Origin: Streptosporangium oxazolinicum
GTDB taxonomy: Bacteria; Actinomycetota; Actinomycetes; Streptosporangiales; Streptosporangiaceae
DNA: 64,000 bases
Direction: 5' to 3'
NCBI RefSeq assembly: GCF_039537505.1
Contig: NZ_BAABAQ010000007.1
Span: 248,001 to 312,000 of the forward strand
A program made the position numbers and the translations under genes. The first letter of the stretch is position 1; every line of letters begins with the position of its first letter. The notes under the pieces were generated by a model, which ran no database searches, was not told the origin of the DNA, and saw only the letters and a list, made by a program, of their open reading frames with translations. Shown here one piece after another: positions 41,404 to 50,417 of this stretch.

Positions 41404-41790
41404 GTGACAGAGCCCCTCGATCCGGAGATGTTCGACCCGGTTTGCCCGTCCGATCTCACGCCCATCCGTTTCGGTGACAAATGGGCAGGGATGATCATCC
41501 GCTGTCTCGAGGACGGCCCGCGGCGGTTCTCGGAGCTTCGGATCCCGCTGCGCGGCATCACCGCGAAGGTGCTCACCCAGTCGCTCCGGGCGCTCGCGCG
41601 CGACGGCCTGATCGCGCGCACCGCCCATCCCGCGCAGCGGGTCGAGTACGCGCTGACGCCACTCGGCCGCAGCATGCTCGAACCGATGGACGCCGCGTGC
41701 GCCTGGACACGGGAACACTGGGACGAACTCATCGACGCGCGCGAGGCGTCCTCCGCCGCTCCGTCGTACGGGCTTGGCCGGGCGGGCTAG
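41404..41790 (+). CDS. HxlR-family transcriptional regulator
   Basis: 128 aa from GTG 41404; the frame is open 12 codons upstream, but this GTG is where a leaderless mRNA from TACCGT would begin and also has GGAG nearby. Winged helix-turn-helix of HxlR type: FGDKWAGMIIRCLEDGPRRFSELRIPLRGITAKVLTQSLRALARDGL and the wing RVEYALTPLGRSML. The cysteines C15 in DPVCPSD and C34 fit redox-responsive members. Divergent from the NAD(P)-binding/DDN operon it probably controls. Confidence 0.9.
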   Translation: MTEPLDPEMFDPVCPSDLTPIRFGDKWAGMIIRCLEDGPRRFSELRIPLRGITAKVLTQSLRALARDGLIARTAHPAQRVEYALTPLGRSMLEPMDAACAWTREHWDELIDAREASSAAPSYGLGRAG

Positions 41791-41914
41791 GTACCGGACC
41801 GGGGGTGACCGGGCGGCCGACACACCGGGGACGTCTTCCGGACGCATGACGCGGTGCCGGGGGCACCCAGGGGCATTTGGGAGCACGGCCAGTCGTGACA
41901 CGGCGCTACGAGCG

Positions 41915-42586
41915 CTACAGACGGGACGGGCGGGCCGTGACCAGGCCCGTCTCGTAGGCGACGATGACCAGCTGGGCTCGGTCGCGGGCGCCGAGCTTGC
42001 CGAGCAGGCGGCCCACGTGTGTCTTCACGGTCGCCAGGCTCAGGGTCAGGTGATCGGCGATCTCCGTGTTGGACAGTCCCCTGGCGATGAGTGTCAGCAC
42101 GTCGAGTTCCCGGCCGGTGATCCCGTCGAGTCCGCGGGTCACCGGGCGCGTCGGTTCGGGACGCCGGGAGAACTCGGCGATGAGCCTGCGCGTCACCGTC
42201 GGCGCGAGCAGCGCCTCGCCGGAGGCCACCACCCGAATCGCGGCCAGCAGGTCGCCCGGCGGGGTGTCCTTGAGCAGGAAGCCGCTGGCCCCGGCCCGCA
42301 GCGCCGCGTAGACGTACTCGTCCAGGTCGAACGTGGTGAGCATGAGCACCCGCACGCCCGGGACGCCCGCCGGGCCGCAGATGCGCCGGGTCGCCTCGAT
42401 GCCGTCCATCTCCGGCATCCGCACGTCCATGAGCACCACGTCCGGAGACTCGCCGCGTGCCAGCTCCACCGCCTCGGTGCCCGTCCCGGCCTCGCCGACC
42501 GACACCAGGTCGGGCGCGGTGTCCACCAGCACCCGGAAACTCCCGCGCAGCAGCGCCTGGTCGTCCGCGACGAGCACCCGGATCAC
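41915..42586 (-). CDS. NarL/FixJ-family response regulator
   Basis: 223 aa from GTG 42586. The receiver domain (1-120) has phosphoacceptor D54 in VVLMDVRMPEMDG, with the acidic pair D8/D9 and K in FLLKD. The LuxR-type helix-turn-helix (about 155-215) has LTLIARGLSNTEIADHLTLSLATVKTHVGRLLGKLG. The GTG overlaps the stop of the kinase gene (GTGA), so the pair is translationally coupled. Likely controls the divergent ABC-2 exporter next door (inference from arrangement). Confidence 0.94.
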   Translation of the reverse strand: MIRVLVADDQALLRGSFRVLVDTAPDLVSVGEAGTGTEAVELARGESPDVVLMDVRMPEMDGIEATRRICGPAGVPGVRVLMLTTFDLDEYVYAALRAGASGFLLKDTPPGDLLAAIRVVASGEALLAPTVTRRLIAEFSRRPEPTRPVTRGLDGITGRELDVLTLIARGLSNTEIADHLTLSLATVKTHVGRLLGKLGARDRAQLVIVAYETGLVTARPSRL

Positions 42587-43842
42587 GGAACCTCCTCGTA
42601 CGGCCCACGCGTCCGCGTGTGTGACGCGCCCGTCTCCCCGTTCGGCACGCGCGTCTCCTCGTACGGTATGCGGGCCGAGATCCCGAACCCGCCCTCCGGG
42701 CGGCGCCCGGCCGTGAAGCTCCCGCCGTACATGACCACCCTCTCGCGCATCCCGATCAGCCCGTGTCCCGGCCCGCCGGGCAGCACCCGCTCGCCGGGCC
42801 CGTCGTCGGTGACCTCGACCCCGACCTCGCCCCCGGACGCCCGGACCGAGACCCGGCACCGGGCGGGGGCGGCGTGCCTGACGACGTTGGTCAGCGCCTC
42901 CTGGACGATCCGGTAGACCGACAGTTCCACCCCCTCGGGCAAGGTGGTCGCCTGAATGTCCAGCTCGACGCGTACCCCGGCCATCGACGCCCGCTCCGCG
43001 AGGCCGGTGAGCCCCGCGAGGCCGGGGGAGGGGGCGAGGTCGGGGCCGAGATCGGAGCGGAGCACCCCCAGCAGCTGGCGCATCTCGGCCAGGGCGCCCC
43101 TGCTCGTGGTCTCGATGACGCGCAGCGCGTCCGTGGCCTCCTCGGGCCGCACGGCGGCGACGTGGTTGGCGATGGCCGCCTTGACCGCGATCAGGCTCAT
43201 GCTGTGCGCCACCACGTCGTGCATCTCGCGGGCGATCCGCAGCCGCTCCTCGGCCACCGCCCGGCCCGCGAGCTGCTCGGCCGCCCGCGCCGTGTACGCC
43301 CGCCGCTCGCGTACGGCGCGGCCCGTGACCCAGGCGCCGCCCATGAACGCCACCCCCACCAGCAGCGGTCCGACGACGCCGGGCGCCGGGGCGGGGGCGC
43401 CCATCGCCGACAGCAGCAGGACGGCCACCGCGCCGCAGACGCCAATCGCGATCGTGGGCTCCCAGCGGGGCCGGGGTCGGGTGAGCGCCACCATGTAGAC
43501 CGCGAAGGCCGCCGCCGCGAACCTGTCGTGCACCGCGCCCAGGAGGACGACGGACACCAGCGACATCGCGAAGACGGCGCAGAAGACGGTGAGCGGCCAC
43601 AGCCGCCGCACCGCGAGCGGCAGGGTGATCCCGGCCAGGACCAGCAACTCCCCCCACGCGGGGACCGCCGGGTCCAGGCGCCCGGCTCCGAACAGCAGCA
43701 GCGTGATCGCGTACCCCACCGCCCCCAGGGCGTCGAGGCGGACGAGCCGGCCGCGGCTCCAGTGCCGCGGGAAGAGCGAGTCGTCCACGGTGAAACCGTA
43801 TCCGCCGGGGACGCCTGCCCGCCTCCTCCCGTGGGACGTCAT
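42583..43842 (-). CDS. sensor histidine kinase, HisKA_3 type
   Basis: About 419 aa from ATG 43842; a GTG at 43788 (VDDSLFPRHW) is an alternative start. Four or five membrane segments lie at about 40-150. The phosphoacceptor His is in RIAREMHDVVAHSMS near 204. HATPase_c has EALTNVVRHA and VTDDGPGE...GLIGMRERV. The extreme C-terminus is a heptapeptide repeat (PYEETRV, PNGETGA, SHTRTRG, PYEEVP) encoded by 21-bp units and absent from family members. Cognate partner of the overlapping response regulator. Confidence 0.92.
   Translation of the reverse strand: MTSHGRRRAGVPGGYGFTVDDSLFPRHWSRGRLVRLDALGAVGYAITLLLFGAGRLDPAVPAWGELLVLAGITLPLAVRRLWPLTVFCAVFAMSLVSVVLLGAVHDRFAAAAFAVYMVALTRPRPRWEPTIAIGVCGAVAVLLLSAMGAPAPAPGVVGPLLVGVAFMGGAWVTGRAVRERRAYTARAAEQLAGRAVAEERLRIAREMHDVVAHSMSLIAVKAAIANHVAAVRPEEATDALRVIETTSRGALAEMRQLLGVLRSDLGPDLAPSPGLAGLTGLAERASMAGVRVELDIQATTLPEGVELSVYRIVQEALTNVVRHAAPARCRVSVRASGGEVGVEVTDDGPGERVLPGGPGHGLIGMRERVVMYGGSFTAGRRPEGGFGISARIPYEETRVPNGETGASHTRTRGPYEEVP
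42589..42672 (-). repeat. 21-bp repeats at the histidine-kinase C-terminus
   Basis: Four degenerate 21-bp units on the minus strand, with CCGTACGAGGAGAC-like and CCGAACGGGGAGAC-like cores, encode consecutive heptapeptides. The core resembles the CCGTACGGGGAAACC unit at 40140. Confidence 0.7.
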
Positions 43843-43956
43843 CCCCGGGGCCGATCCTCCCGCGCCGAGGCTGCCCGCGTCAGGCCCGGGGCTGACCGCG
43901 AAGTGCCCGCCGTGGTCCGACGCGCCCGGGTTCTGCCCCGCGAGAGCCTCGACGGC

Positions 43957-44862
43957 ATGATCGAAGTCAGGGAGTTGACCAAGCGCTATGGCGCGACCGT
44001 CGCGGTGGACGGCTTGTCGTTCCAGGTGAAGCCGGGTCTGGTCACCGGTTTCCTCGGTTCCAACGGCGCGGGGAAGTCGACCACGATGCGCGTGCTGCTC
44101 GGGCTGGACGCGCCCACCTCCGGCCAGGGGCTCGTCAACGGGCGCCGCTACGCCACGATGCGGCACCCGATGCGCGAGGTCGGCGCGCTGCTCGACGCGA
44201 ACGCGGTGGACGGCGGGCGCAGCGCCTACAACCACCTGCGCTGGCTGGCGCGGAGCAACGGGATCGGGGTCTCGCGGGTGGCCGGCGTCCTGGAGCAGGT
44301 GGGCCTGGCTGGGGTGGCCCGCAGGCGGGCCGGTGACTTCTCGCTCGGCATGCTGCAGCGACTGGGGATCGCGGCGGCGCTGCTCGGCGACCCGGGCGTA
44401 CTGATGTTCGATGAGCCGGTCAACGGGCTCGACCCGGAGGGCGTGCGGTGGATCCGCCACCTGATGCGCTCGCTGGCCGCCGAGGGGCGCACCGTGCTGC
44501 TCTCCAGCCACCTGATGAGCGAGATGGAGCTCACCGCCGACCGCCTCGTGATCATCGGGCGTGGCCGGCTGGTCGCCGAGACCACGGTCGGCGAGCTGGC
44601 CGCCCGCCACGACCGGGGGGTGCTGGTGCGCTCCCCGCGCGCCGCCGAGCTCACCGGCGTGCTGGAGGCCGCCGGCGCGACGGTCGGGACGGAGCCCGGC
44701 GGAGGACTGGTCGTCAGAGGGCTGGACGTCGCCGAGATCGGGGACCTCGCCGCGGGCGGCGGCCTCGCCGTGCACGAGGTCACCCCGCGCAGCGCCTCGC
44801 TGGAGGAGGCGTACCTGGAGCTGACCGGCGACAGCGTCGAGTACCGGGCGGGTGGGCGATGA
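43957..44862 (+). CDS. ABC-2 exporter ATP-binding protein
   Basis: 301 aa. Walker A is GSNGAGKST (near 34-42). The signature segment reads FSLGMLQRLGIAAALL, where the usual LSxGMxQR is FSLGMLQR. Walker B is VLMFDEPVNGLDPEG, and the H-loop is LLSSHLMSEME. The C-terminal domain (about 215-301) is of the drug/bacteriocin exporter type. The next gene starts in an ATGA overlap. Divergent from the two-component genes, which typically activate such exporters under envelope or antibiotic stress. Confidence 0.92.
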   Translation: MIEVRELTKRYGATVAVDGLSFQVKPGLVTGFLGSNGAGKSTTMRVLLGLDAPTSGQGLVNGRRYATMRHPMREVGALLDANAVDGGRSAYNHLRWLARSNGIGVSRVAGVLEQVGLAGVARRRAGDFSLGMLQRLGIAAALLGDPGVLMFDEPVNGLDPEGVRWIRHLMRSLAAEGRTVLLSSHLMSEMELTADRLVIIGRGRLVAETTVGELAARHDRGVLVRSPRAAELTGVLEAAGATVGTEPGGGLVVRGLDVAEIGDLAAGGGLAVHEVTPRSASLEEAYLELTGDSVEYRAGGR

Positions 44863-45695
44863 CCGCTCTTTCGCGGCACGAGGTGACGGGGAGCCGACTG
44901 GTGGCCGACGTGCTGGCCGCCGAGTGGCTGAAGCTGCGTACGATCCGCTCCACCTGGTACGTCCTGGCCGTCGTCGCGGCCTTCGTCGTCCTCATGGCCG
45001 TGTTCACCCTCTACGTGGGCGCCCTCTGGGACGGGCTGCCTCCCGAGGGGCGGGCCACCCTGCGCGCCGCGCGGCCCGAGCAGATCCTGCTGCTGCCGGT
45101 GCAGATCTGCATGGCCGTGCTCGGGGTCCTCGCGTTCACCTCCGAGTACGCCACCGGCATGGCACGTACCGGCTTCACCGCGGTGCCGCAGCGAGGAGTG
45201 GTGCTGGCGGCCAGGGCGGCGGTCGTGGCCGCCGTCGCGTTCGCGGTGGGGCAGGGGAGCGGGCTCGTGGCGTTCGTCGCCGGACGGTTGATCATCGGTG
45301 ACCGTCCGATCCCGGGCTTCGCGGCACCGCTGTCGGAAGAGTTCCCCGGGATGTTCGCCGGCGGGCTGTCGGTGGTGGTGCTCGCCATGGTCGGACTCGG
45401 CGCGGGCGCCGTCCTGCGCTCCACCGCCGGTGCGATCACCGGCGTCGTCGCGTACCTGTACATCCTCCCGAGGTTCGCGACCGCGCTGCCCGACCCGTGG
45501 AACGCCAGGGTCGGTTCGGTGCTGCTGGAGGATCTGACCAGGCAGGCCGCGGGCGAGCCGCCCCTGGCGGTCGGGCTCGGCGACGCGACCGCAGGGATCG
45601 GGCTGTCACCGGCGGCGGCGCTGGCGGTGATGGCCCTGTACGTCGCCGTCGCCCTCGGCGCGGCGGCGTTCGCGCTCACCCGGAGGGACGTGTGA
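44859..45695 (+). CDS. ABC-2 type permease
   Basis: 278 aa, with six predicted membrane segments beginning with STWYVLAVVAAFVVLMAVFTLYV (about 31-53) after an amphipathic AAEWLKLRTIR start, typical of ABC-2 permeases. Membrane half of the exporter with the preceding ATPase, whose stop it overlaps. The 99-bp gap that follows contains no gene. Confidence 0.9.
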   Translation: MTALSRHEVTGSRLVADVLAAEWLKLRTIRSTWYVLAVVAAFVVLMAVFTLYVGALWDGLPPEGRATLRAARPEQILLLPVQICMAVLGVLAFTSEYATGMARTGFTAVPQRGVVLAARAAVVAAVAFAVGQGSGLVAFVAGRLIIGDRPIPGFAAPLSEEFPGMFAGGLSVVVLAMVGLGAGAVLRSTAGAITGVVAYLYILPRFATALPDPWNARVGSVLLEDLTRQAAGEPPLAVGLGDATAGIGLSPAAALAVMALYVAVALGAAAFALTRRDV

Positions 45696-45794
45696 TCCGG
45701 GTGCCAAGTGATCTACTTTGTAAAGGCGCGGGGTTGGTGGAATCCCCTCGCGGAAAAAGAGAAACCTCACCGGTCAGGGAGACGAGCGAGGATC

Positions 45795-46268
45795 TCACCT
45801 GAGGGTGACCGCCAGGTGCTTGGCCAGACCCTCGGAGGCGGCCCTGACCATCTCCAGCACCTCGGCGAAGCCCTCGCGCTCGCCGTAGTAGGGGTCGGGC
45901 ACCTCGGCGCCCTCGGGGGCGGCGGGGTCGAAGGAGCGGAAGAGGCGCACGTCCGCGCCGTCGGGGGCGAGGTCGCGCAGGGCGGCGAGGTTGTGGGCGT
46001 CCATGGCCAGCACCAGGTCGACCCGGTCGTACCAGTCGCTCAGGAACTGCCGGGCCCGGTGCTCCGAGCCGTCGTAGCCGTGCTCGGAGAGCATCTCGGC
46101 GGCCCGCGCGTCCATCGGGCCGCCCTGGTGCCAGCCGCCGGTGCCCGCGCTGTCGACCGTGACGAGATCACCGAGACCGTGGTCGTCGAGGGTCTTCCTC
46201 AGCACGACCTCGGCCATGGGGGAGCGGCAGATGTTCCCCATGCACACCACGCATATGCGATAACTCAT
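45795..46268 (-). CDS. low-molecular-weight protein-tyrosine phosphatase
   Basis: 157 aa. The P-loop is C9-M-G-N-I-C-R15-S (CX5R) directly at the N-terminus. The general acid is D125 in VPDPYYG, followed by FAEVLEMVRAASEGL. All catalytic residues are present. Related actinobacterial enzymes (PtpA type) dephosphorylate tyrosine on proteins or act in envelope polysaccharide control. Nothing adjacent indicates a target. The region 46269-46476 upstream has no gene I can support. Confidence 0.94.
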   Translation of the reverse strand: MSYRICVVCMGNICRSPMAEVVLRKTLDDHGLGDLVTVDSAGTGGWHQGGPMDARAAEMLSEHGYDGSEHRARQFLSDWYDRVDLVLAMDAHNLAALRDLAPDGADVRLFRSFDPAAPEGAEVPDPYYGEREGFAEVLEMVRAASEGLAKHLAVTLR

Positions 46269-46476
46269 GCCTACCAGGATGCCGCCTGCTCGGGGTGCCC
46301 CCGCCGGGCGGCTTCGGGCCGACCCGAATGTGATCCGGTTGTACGGCCGGTGGGCGAAGACCTGGACGGATCATCGCAGACCAGGCGGTTACCGGCCCCA
46401 CCTCCAGCACACCATCCCTTAGGACCGCCGGGCCCGGTCGGAGCCCGGGGCGATGTCGGAGGGCGGCGGCCCGGCT

Positions 46477-47169
46477 TTATCGAGGGGTTGATGGAAAGGC
46501 CACTCGGGTCAGGTCCGTTGGGACGGGGGGCGGGAGCGGCCGACGGGGGGTGCCGTCCGTTCGAAACGCGTCGAGGAGATAGCCGACGAGCCGCTTCGAC
46601 GCCGCGGCCGTGGAATTCGGCGCGTTTTGCACTACACCGCTATTGGCCATGAGAACCAGGGCGAGATCGTCAAACGTGAAGTCGCGGCGGAGCCGGCCGG
46701 AGTTCTTCGCGCGGTGAATGAGTTGCTGGAATCCGGCTACGCCCTGCCGTAGTTTCTCCGCGACCATGGACGCCTGCGGAAGTCGCCCGACGAAGGCGGC
46801 GCTGAATCCGTGGTCCTCCGCCTGCATCGCGGCGAGCCCCTCCACGGCGGTGCACAGTCCTCGCCAGGCGTCAGGGTCTGCCAGGGCGGCCTCGACGATG
46901 GCGGCGCACTGGGCGAACTGCTCGGCGAAGACCTCGATGAGCAGGTCCTGCCGGGTCGGGAAGCGCCGGTACAGCGTGGCCATGCCGACTTCCGCCTCGC
47001 GGGCGATCGCCGACATGGGCACGTCGATGCCCTTCGTCGCGAAGAGGTGCCGTGCGGCGGCCAGTATCTTCTGCCGGTTCTCCCGGGCGTCGGCGCGCAG
47101 AGACGCCTCCGCCTCTGCGGCGGCCGGTCCGTTCACCGCCGAGGTCATCTGAGAATCTTCCGCCGCCAT
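46477..47169 (-). CDS. TetR-family transcriptional regulator
   Basis: 230 aa from ATG 47169 (GGGAAG seven bases upstream). An N-terminal extension of ~30 residues precedes the helix-turn-helix ENRQKILAAARHLFATKGIDVPMSAIAREAEVGMATLYRRFPTR (about 31-75). The C-terminal domain is of the type found in SDR/drug-tolerance regulators. Divergent from the SDR/alcohol-dehydrogenase pair, whose promoter it likely shares: TACGAT (47217-47222) is a plus-strand -10 candidate and GTTATCC a minus-strand one. Confidence 0.9.
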   Translation of the reverse strand: MAAEDSQMTSAVNGPAAAEAEASLRADARENRQKILAAARHLFATKGIDVPMSAIAREAEVGMATLYRRFPTRQDLLIEVFAEQFAQCAAIVEAALADPDAWRGLCTAVEGLAAMQAEDHGFSAAFVGRLPQASMVAEKLRQGVAGFQQLIHRAKNSGRLRRDFTFDDLALVLMANSGVVQNAPNSTAAASKRLVGYLLDAFRTDGTPRRPLPPPVPTDLTRVAFPSTPR

Positions 47170-47289
47170 TCTTCCCACTTCCCCCGCAAGCGGATAACTC
47201 TGTCCGTTTGCCTGCTTACGATAGTCGCATCGCTCCGGCCGAACAAAAGCCGGGGGTGAATGTCGTTTTCTGGATTGAGGAATCAGGTA

Positions 47290-48078
47290 ATGCCCACTGC
47301 AGTCCTTATCGGAGCCGGGCCGGGCCTTGGCCTGGCGATGGCGCGACGCTTCGGGCGCGGGGGATACACAATCGCCCTGATCTCACGTGACCCCGCTCGC
47401 CACGACGACGCCGTCCGGGAGCTGGCCGGCCTGGGGATCGAGGCGGCCGCCTTCGCCGTGGACGTCCGCGACACCGCCGGGCTGGGCGAGGCGCTGGGCC
47501 GGGTGGAGCGGGAGTTCGGCGCCATCGACCTCGTGTACTACGGGCCGTCGCCGCACAGCGTGGCCGAGGCGCGGAAGCCCATCGAGGAGATCACGGGATC
47601 TGACGTCGAGGAGGCGATGGCCCTGGTGTACCCGGCGGCGGACGTGGTCGCCAGGACGCTCCCCTCGATGCGGGAGCGCAGGACCGGGGCGTTCCTGTTC
47701 ACCAGCGCGATCAGCGCCGTCGTCCCCGTTCCTCAGCTCGGTGCGATGACGGTACCGGCGTCTGCCGCGCGCACCTACGCGGTGACGCTCAACGCGGCGC
47801 TCGCCCCGCACGGCGTCTACGCCGGGGTCCTGCTGATCGGCGGGCTGATCGAGGGCAGCGACATCCACGCGGCCATGTCCTCCGCGGGGGAATCGGACTC
47901 CGCCTACCTGCTTGATCCTGACCGCACCGCGGACATCGCCTGGGACATGGTCGCCCGGCGCAAGTCCCCCGAAGCCCTGATCATGCCCGGCCGTAGGGGA
48001 CTGGGCCTCACCCTGCTGCTGATCGCCCGGCTCCTGCGGGTGACGAGGCGCAGCGGGCGCTCCCCCTGCCGCCGCTGA
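47290..48078 (+). CDS. short-chain dehydrogenase/reductase
   Basis: 262 aa from ATG 47290; an ATG ten codons earlier is less likely. AVLIGAGPGLGLAMARRFGRGGY is a GxxxGxG cofactor loop in the variant form GAGPGLG. FTSAISAVVPVPQLGAMTVPASAARTY lies where the Ser-Tyr-x3-Lys triad is expected, but Tyr and Lys are replaced: AMTVPASAA instead of AYxxSKAA. It may therefore not be a classical SDR enzyme. Operon with the alcohol dehydrogenase 53 bp downstream. Confidence 0.83.
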   Translation: MPTAVLIGAGPGLGLAMARRFGRGGYTIALISRDPARHDDAVRELAGLGIEAAAFAVDVRDTAGLGEALGRVEREFGAIDLVYYGPSPHSVAEARKPIEEITGSDVEEAMALVYPAADVVARTLPSMRERRTGAFLFTSAISAVVPVPQLGAMTVPASAARTYAVTLNAALAPHGVYAGVLLIGGLIEGSDIHAAMSSAGESDSAYLLDPDRTADIAWDMVARRKSPEALIMPGRRGLGLTLLLIARLLRVTRRSGRSPCRR

Positions 48079-48131
48079 GCCCCGGACACGGCGGGGCACG
48101 GAAACCCTGGAAGAAGAGCAAGGAGAACCAC

Positions 48132-49097
48132 ATGAAGGCGATCGGCTTCCACACGCCCGGAGGACCGCAGGTCCTCACCGAACTGACCCTTCCCGTACCC
48201 GAGGCGGGGCCGGGTGAAGTGCGCGTCCGCGTCCACGGCGCGGCCGTCAACCCGGCCGACACGCTCATCCGCATGGGTGACGTCGACCTGGGCGCGATGC
48301 CGGGGCCGTACGTCCTCGGCATGGACGTCGCGGGAGTCGTCGACCAGGTCGGCCCAGGCGCGTCCACGTTCGGCGTCGGTGACCGTGTTATGGCCGTCGT
48401 CATCCCCGACCGGCCCCACAACGGTGGATACGCGCACTATGTCGTGGTCCCTGCCGGTCAGGTGACCGCCGCCCCGAAGAACGTCAGCCTGATCGAGGCG
48501 GCCACCGTTCCGATGAACGGTCTCACGGCCCTGTGGGGCCTGCACGTCCTGAACGTGCGCCCCGGCTCGACCGTCGCCGTCACCGGCTCGACGGGCGCTT
48601 TCGGCGGCTACTTCATCGAACTGAGCAAGCGCGCGGGCGCGAGAGTGATCGCGGACTCCGGTGAGAGCGACGAGGCGCTCGTCCGCGATCTTGGAGCCGA
48701 CCTGATCGCCCGCCGAGGTCCGGGGTATGTCGCCGACGTGCGCCGGCAGATCCCCGACGGCGTGGACGCGCTCGCGGACGCCGCCCTGCTCGGTGACGCC
48801 GTGCTGGACGCGATCTCCGACAACGGAATCTACGCGGGCCTGCGCGCCGCCGGGGAACGCGGCACGAAGCCCCTTCCCCACCCCGCGCCGCGCGGCATCG
48901 ACTACCGCTACTTCGGCTTCTACGAGAATCCCGACATCTCGAACAGCCTGCTCGAACTCGCCGACGCCGTGGAGGCCGGGCACCTCACGCCCCGCGTCGC
49001 CGAAGTGATCGATCCCTCCGACGCCGGGCGAGCTCATGCCGCCCTGGAGGCCGGGGGAGTGCGCGGGCGATTCGTGCTCGACCTCTCGCGTCCCTGA
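48132..49097 (+). CDS. zinc-independent NADP-dependent alcohol dehydrogenase/quinone reductase (MDR)
   Basis: 321 aa. AAGGAG lies before the ATG. The medium-chain reductase fold has RVRVHGAAVNPADTLIRMGDV and VLGMDVAGVVDQVGPG in the N-terminal domain. The Rossmann segment is TVAVTGSTGAFGGYFIELSKRAGARVI, and the C-terminal DPSDAGRAHAALEAGGVRGRFVLDL is typical. No structural-zinc cysteines, so quinone-oxidoreductase type. Probably detoxifies a carbonyl or quinone inducer of the TetR. Confidence 0.9.
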   Translation: MKAIGFHTPGGPQVLTELTLPVPEAGPGEVRVRVHGAAVNPADTLIRMGDVDLGAMPGPYVLGMDVAGVVDQVGPGASTFGVGDRVMAVVIPDRPHNGGYAHYVVVPAGQVTAAPKNVSLIEAATVPMNGLTALWGLHVLNVRPGSTVAVTGSTGAFGGYFIELSKRAGARVIADSGESDEALVRDLGADLIARRGPGYVADVRRQIPDGVDALADAALLGDAVLDAISDNGIYAGLRAAGERGTKPLPHPAPRGIDYRYFGFYENPDISNSLLELADAVEAGHLTPRVAEVIDPSDAGRAHAALEAGGVRGRFVLDLSRP

Positions 49098-49223
49098 GCG
49101 CGGCGAGGACCGCCGGCCGTCGCCGACGTGGACTCCGCCGCCGTCCCGGGGGGCGGTGGAATCGATCACGCGCGCGTGATGTTCGATTGCCTCATAGGCA
49201 TCGTTCGTGACGCGGAGGTTCCG

Positions 49224-49622
49224 GTGGGAAAACTCAATGAAGACGCCAAGGAACTGCTCGGGCGGCCCCTCCACGCCTGGGTGACCACCGTCAGGCCGGA
49301 CGGGTCGCTGCACAGCACGGTCGTGTGGGTCGACGTCGACGGAGACGACGTCGTCTTCAACACGGCCGTCGGCCGGGCCAAGGAGCGCCACCTGCGCGCG
49401 GATCCGCGCGTGTCGGTGAGCGTCCTCGACCCCGAGGACGCCGCCCGCCTGGTCAGCGTCTCGGGTACGGCCCGGCTGGAGCTGGAGGGCGCGGACGAGG
49501 TCGTCGACCACCTGGCGAAGAAGTATCTCGGGGTGGAGTCCTACCCCTTCCGGACTCCGGGCGAGCGGCGTGTCACCGTGAGGGTCACGCCCGACGACGT
49601 CATCTTCAACGCGGGAGGCTGA
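49224..49622 (+). CDS. F420-type PPOX protein
   Basis: 132 aa from GTG 49224, which has CGGAGG seven bases upstream and gives the normal family length. LNEDAKELLGRPLHAWVTTVRPDGSLHSTVVWVDVDGDDVVFNTAVGRAKERHL carries the split-barrel core (about 4-57). The C-terminal half has DEVVDHLAKKYLG. Related F420-binding proteins in actinobacteria reduce biliverdin or other tetrapyrroles, while many are uncharacterised. It is followed by deformylase with 2 bp between stop and start. Confidence 0.85.
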   Translation: MGKLNEDAKELLGRPLHAWVTTVRPDGSLHSTVVWVDVDGDDVVFNTAVGRAKERHLRADPRVSVSVLDPEDAARLVSVSGTARLELEGADEVVDHLAKKYLGVESYPFRTPGERRVTVRVTPDDVIFNAGG

Positions 49623-49624
49623 GA

Positions 49625-50167
49625 GTGGAGCCGAGTGGCGAGGGCAGGCCCATCCGTCATGTGGGTGACCCGGTGCTGCACCGGCCCTGCGAGCCGGTCA
49701 CCCGTTTCGACGAGGACCTGGCCACGCTGGTGCACGACATGTTCGCCAGCATGTACGCCGCGGACGGCGTGGGGCTCGCGGCCAACCAGATCGGGGTCCC
49801 CCTGCGCGTGTTCGTCTACGACTGCCCGGACGAGACCGAGGAATACCGCAAGGGCGTCGTGGTCAACCCGGTCCTGGTGCTGCCCGAGGCCGCCGCGCGC
49901 ACCCTGGCCGACTACGACGAGGGCTGCCTGTCGGTGCCCGGACAGCGGGCGTCGCTCGCCAGGCCCGACCGGGCGGTCGTGCACGGTGTCGATGTCACCG
50001 GGGTGCCCCTGACGGTCGAGGGCACCGGGCTGCTGGCCCGGTGCCTGCAGCACGAGACGGACCACCTCGACGGCCGCCTCTACATCGACCGGCTCCCGGC
50101 GGAGCGGCGCGAGGAGGTCCTGCACGCCTACGAGGAGGAGCGCGACCGGCCCGCCACGGAGGAGTGA
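49625..50167 (+). CDS. def: peptide deformylase
   Basis: 180 aa from GTG 49625. Removes the N-formyl group from nascent proteins. All three motifs are intact: motif 1 GVGLAANQIG (48-57), motif 2 EGCLSVPG with metal ligand C101, and motif 3 HETDH with ligands H143 and H147 and catalytic E144. It is coupled by spacing to the PPOX gene. A second deformylase elsewhere in the genome would be usual for this group. Confidence 0.95.
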   Translation: MEPSGEGRPIRHVGDPVLHRPCEPVTRFDEDLATLVHDMFASMYAADGVGLAANQIGVPLRVFVYDCPDETEEYRKGVVVNPVLVLPEAAARTLADYDEGCLSVPGQRASLARPDRAVVHGVDVTGVPLTVEGTGLLARCLQHETDHLDGRLYIDRLPAERREEVLHAYEEERDRPATEE

Positions 50168-50417
50168 TCGGCGCTGACCGGTGGTGGGGGCGACGGCGGG
50201 TTCGCCAACCATTGGGTTGGGATTCCAAAGGGCCATTGGAGAGATGCCTTCGGCGAGGGGCTCCGCTCCGGGGGGAGGGGGAGCGCGGCGCGCGAGTAGC
50301 GGAGCGTGCCGGGTCTTCGTGCGGCCGTGGCGACCGGCCGGTGGCCGGTTCCAGCGATGGACGCGGTCCGGGGCTACCATGTCGCCCGGTAGAACGGCAT
50401 CGGGGAAGGGCTGGCTG

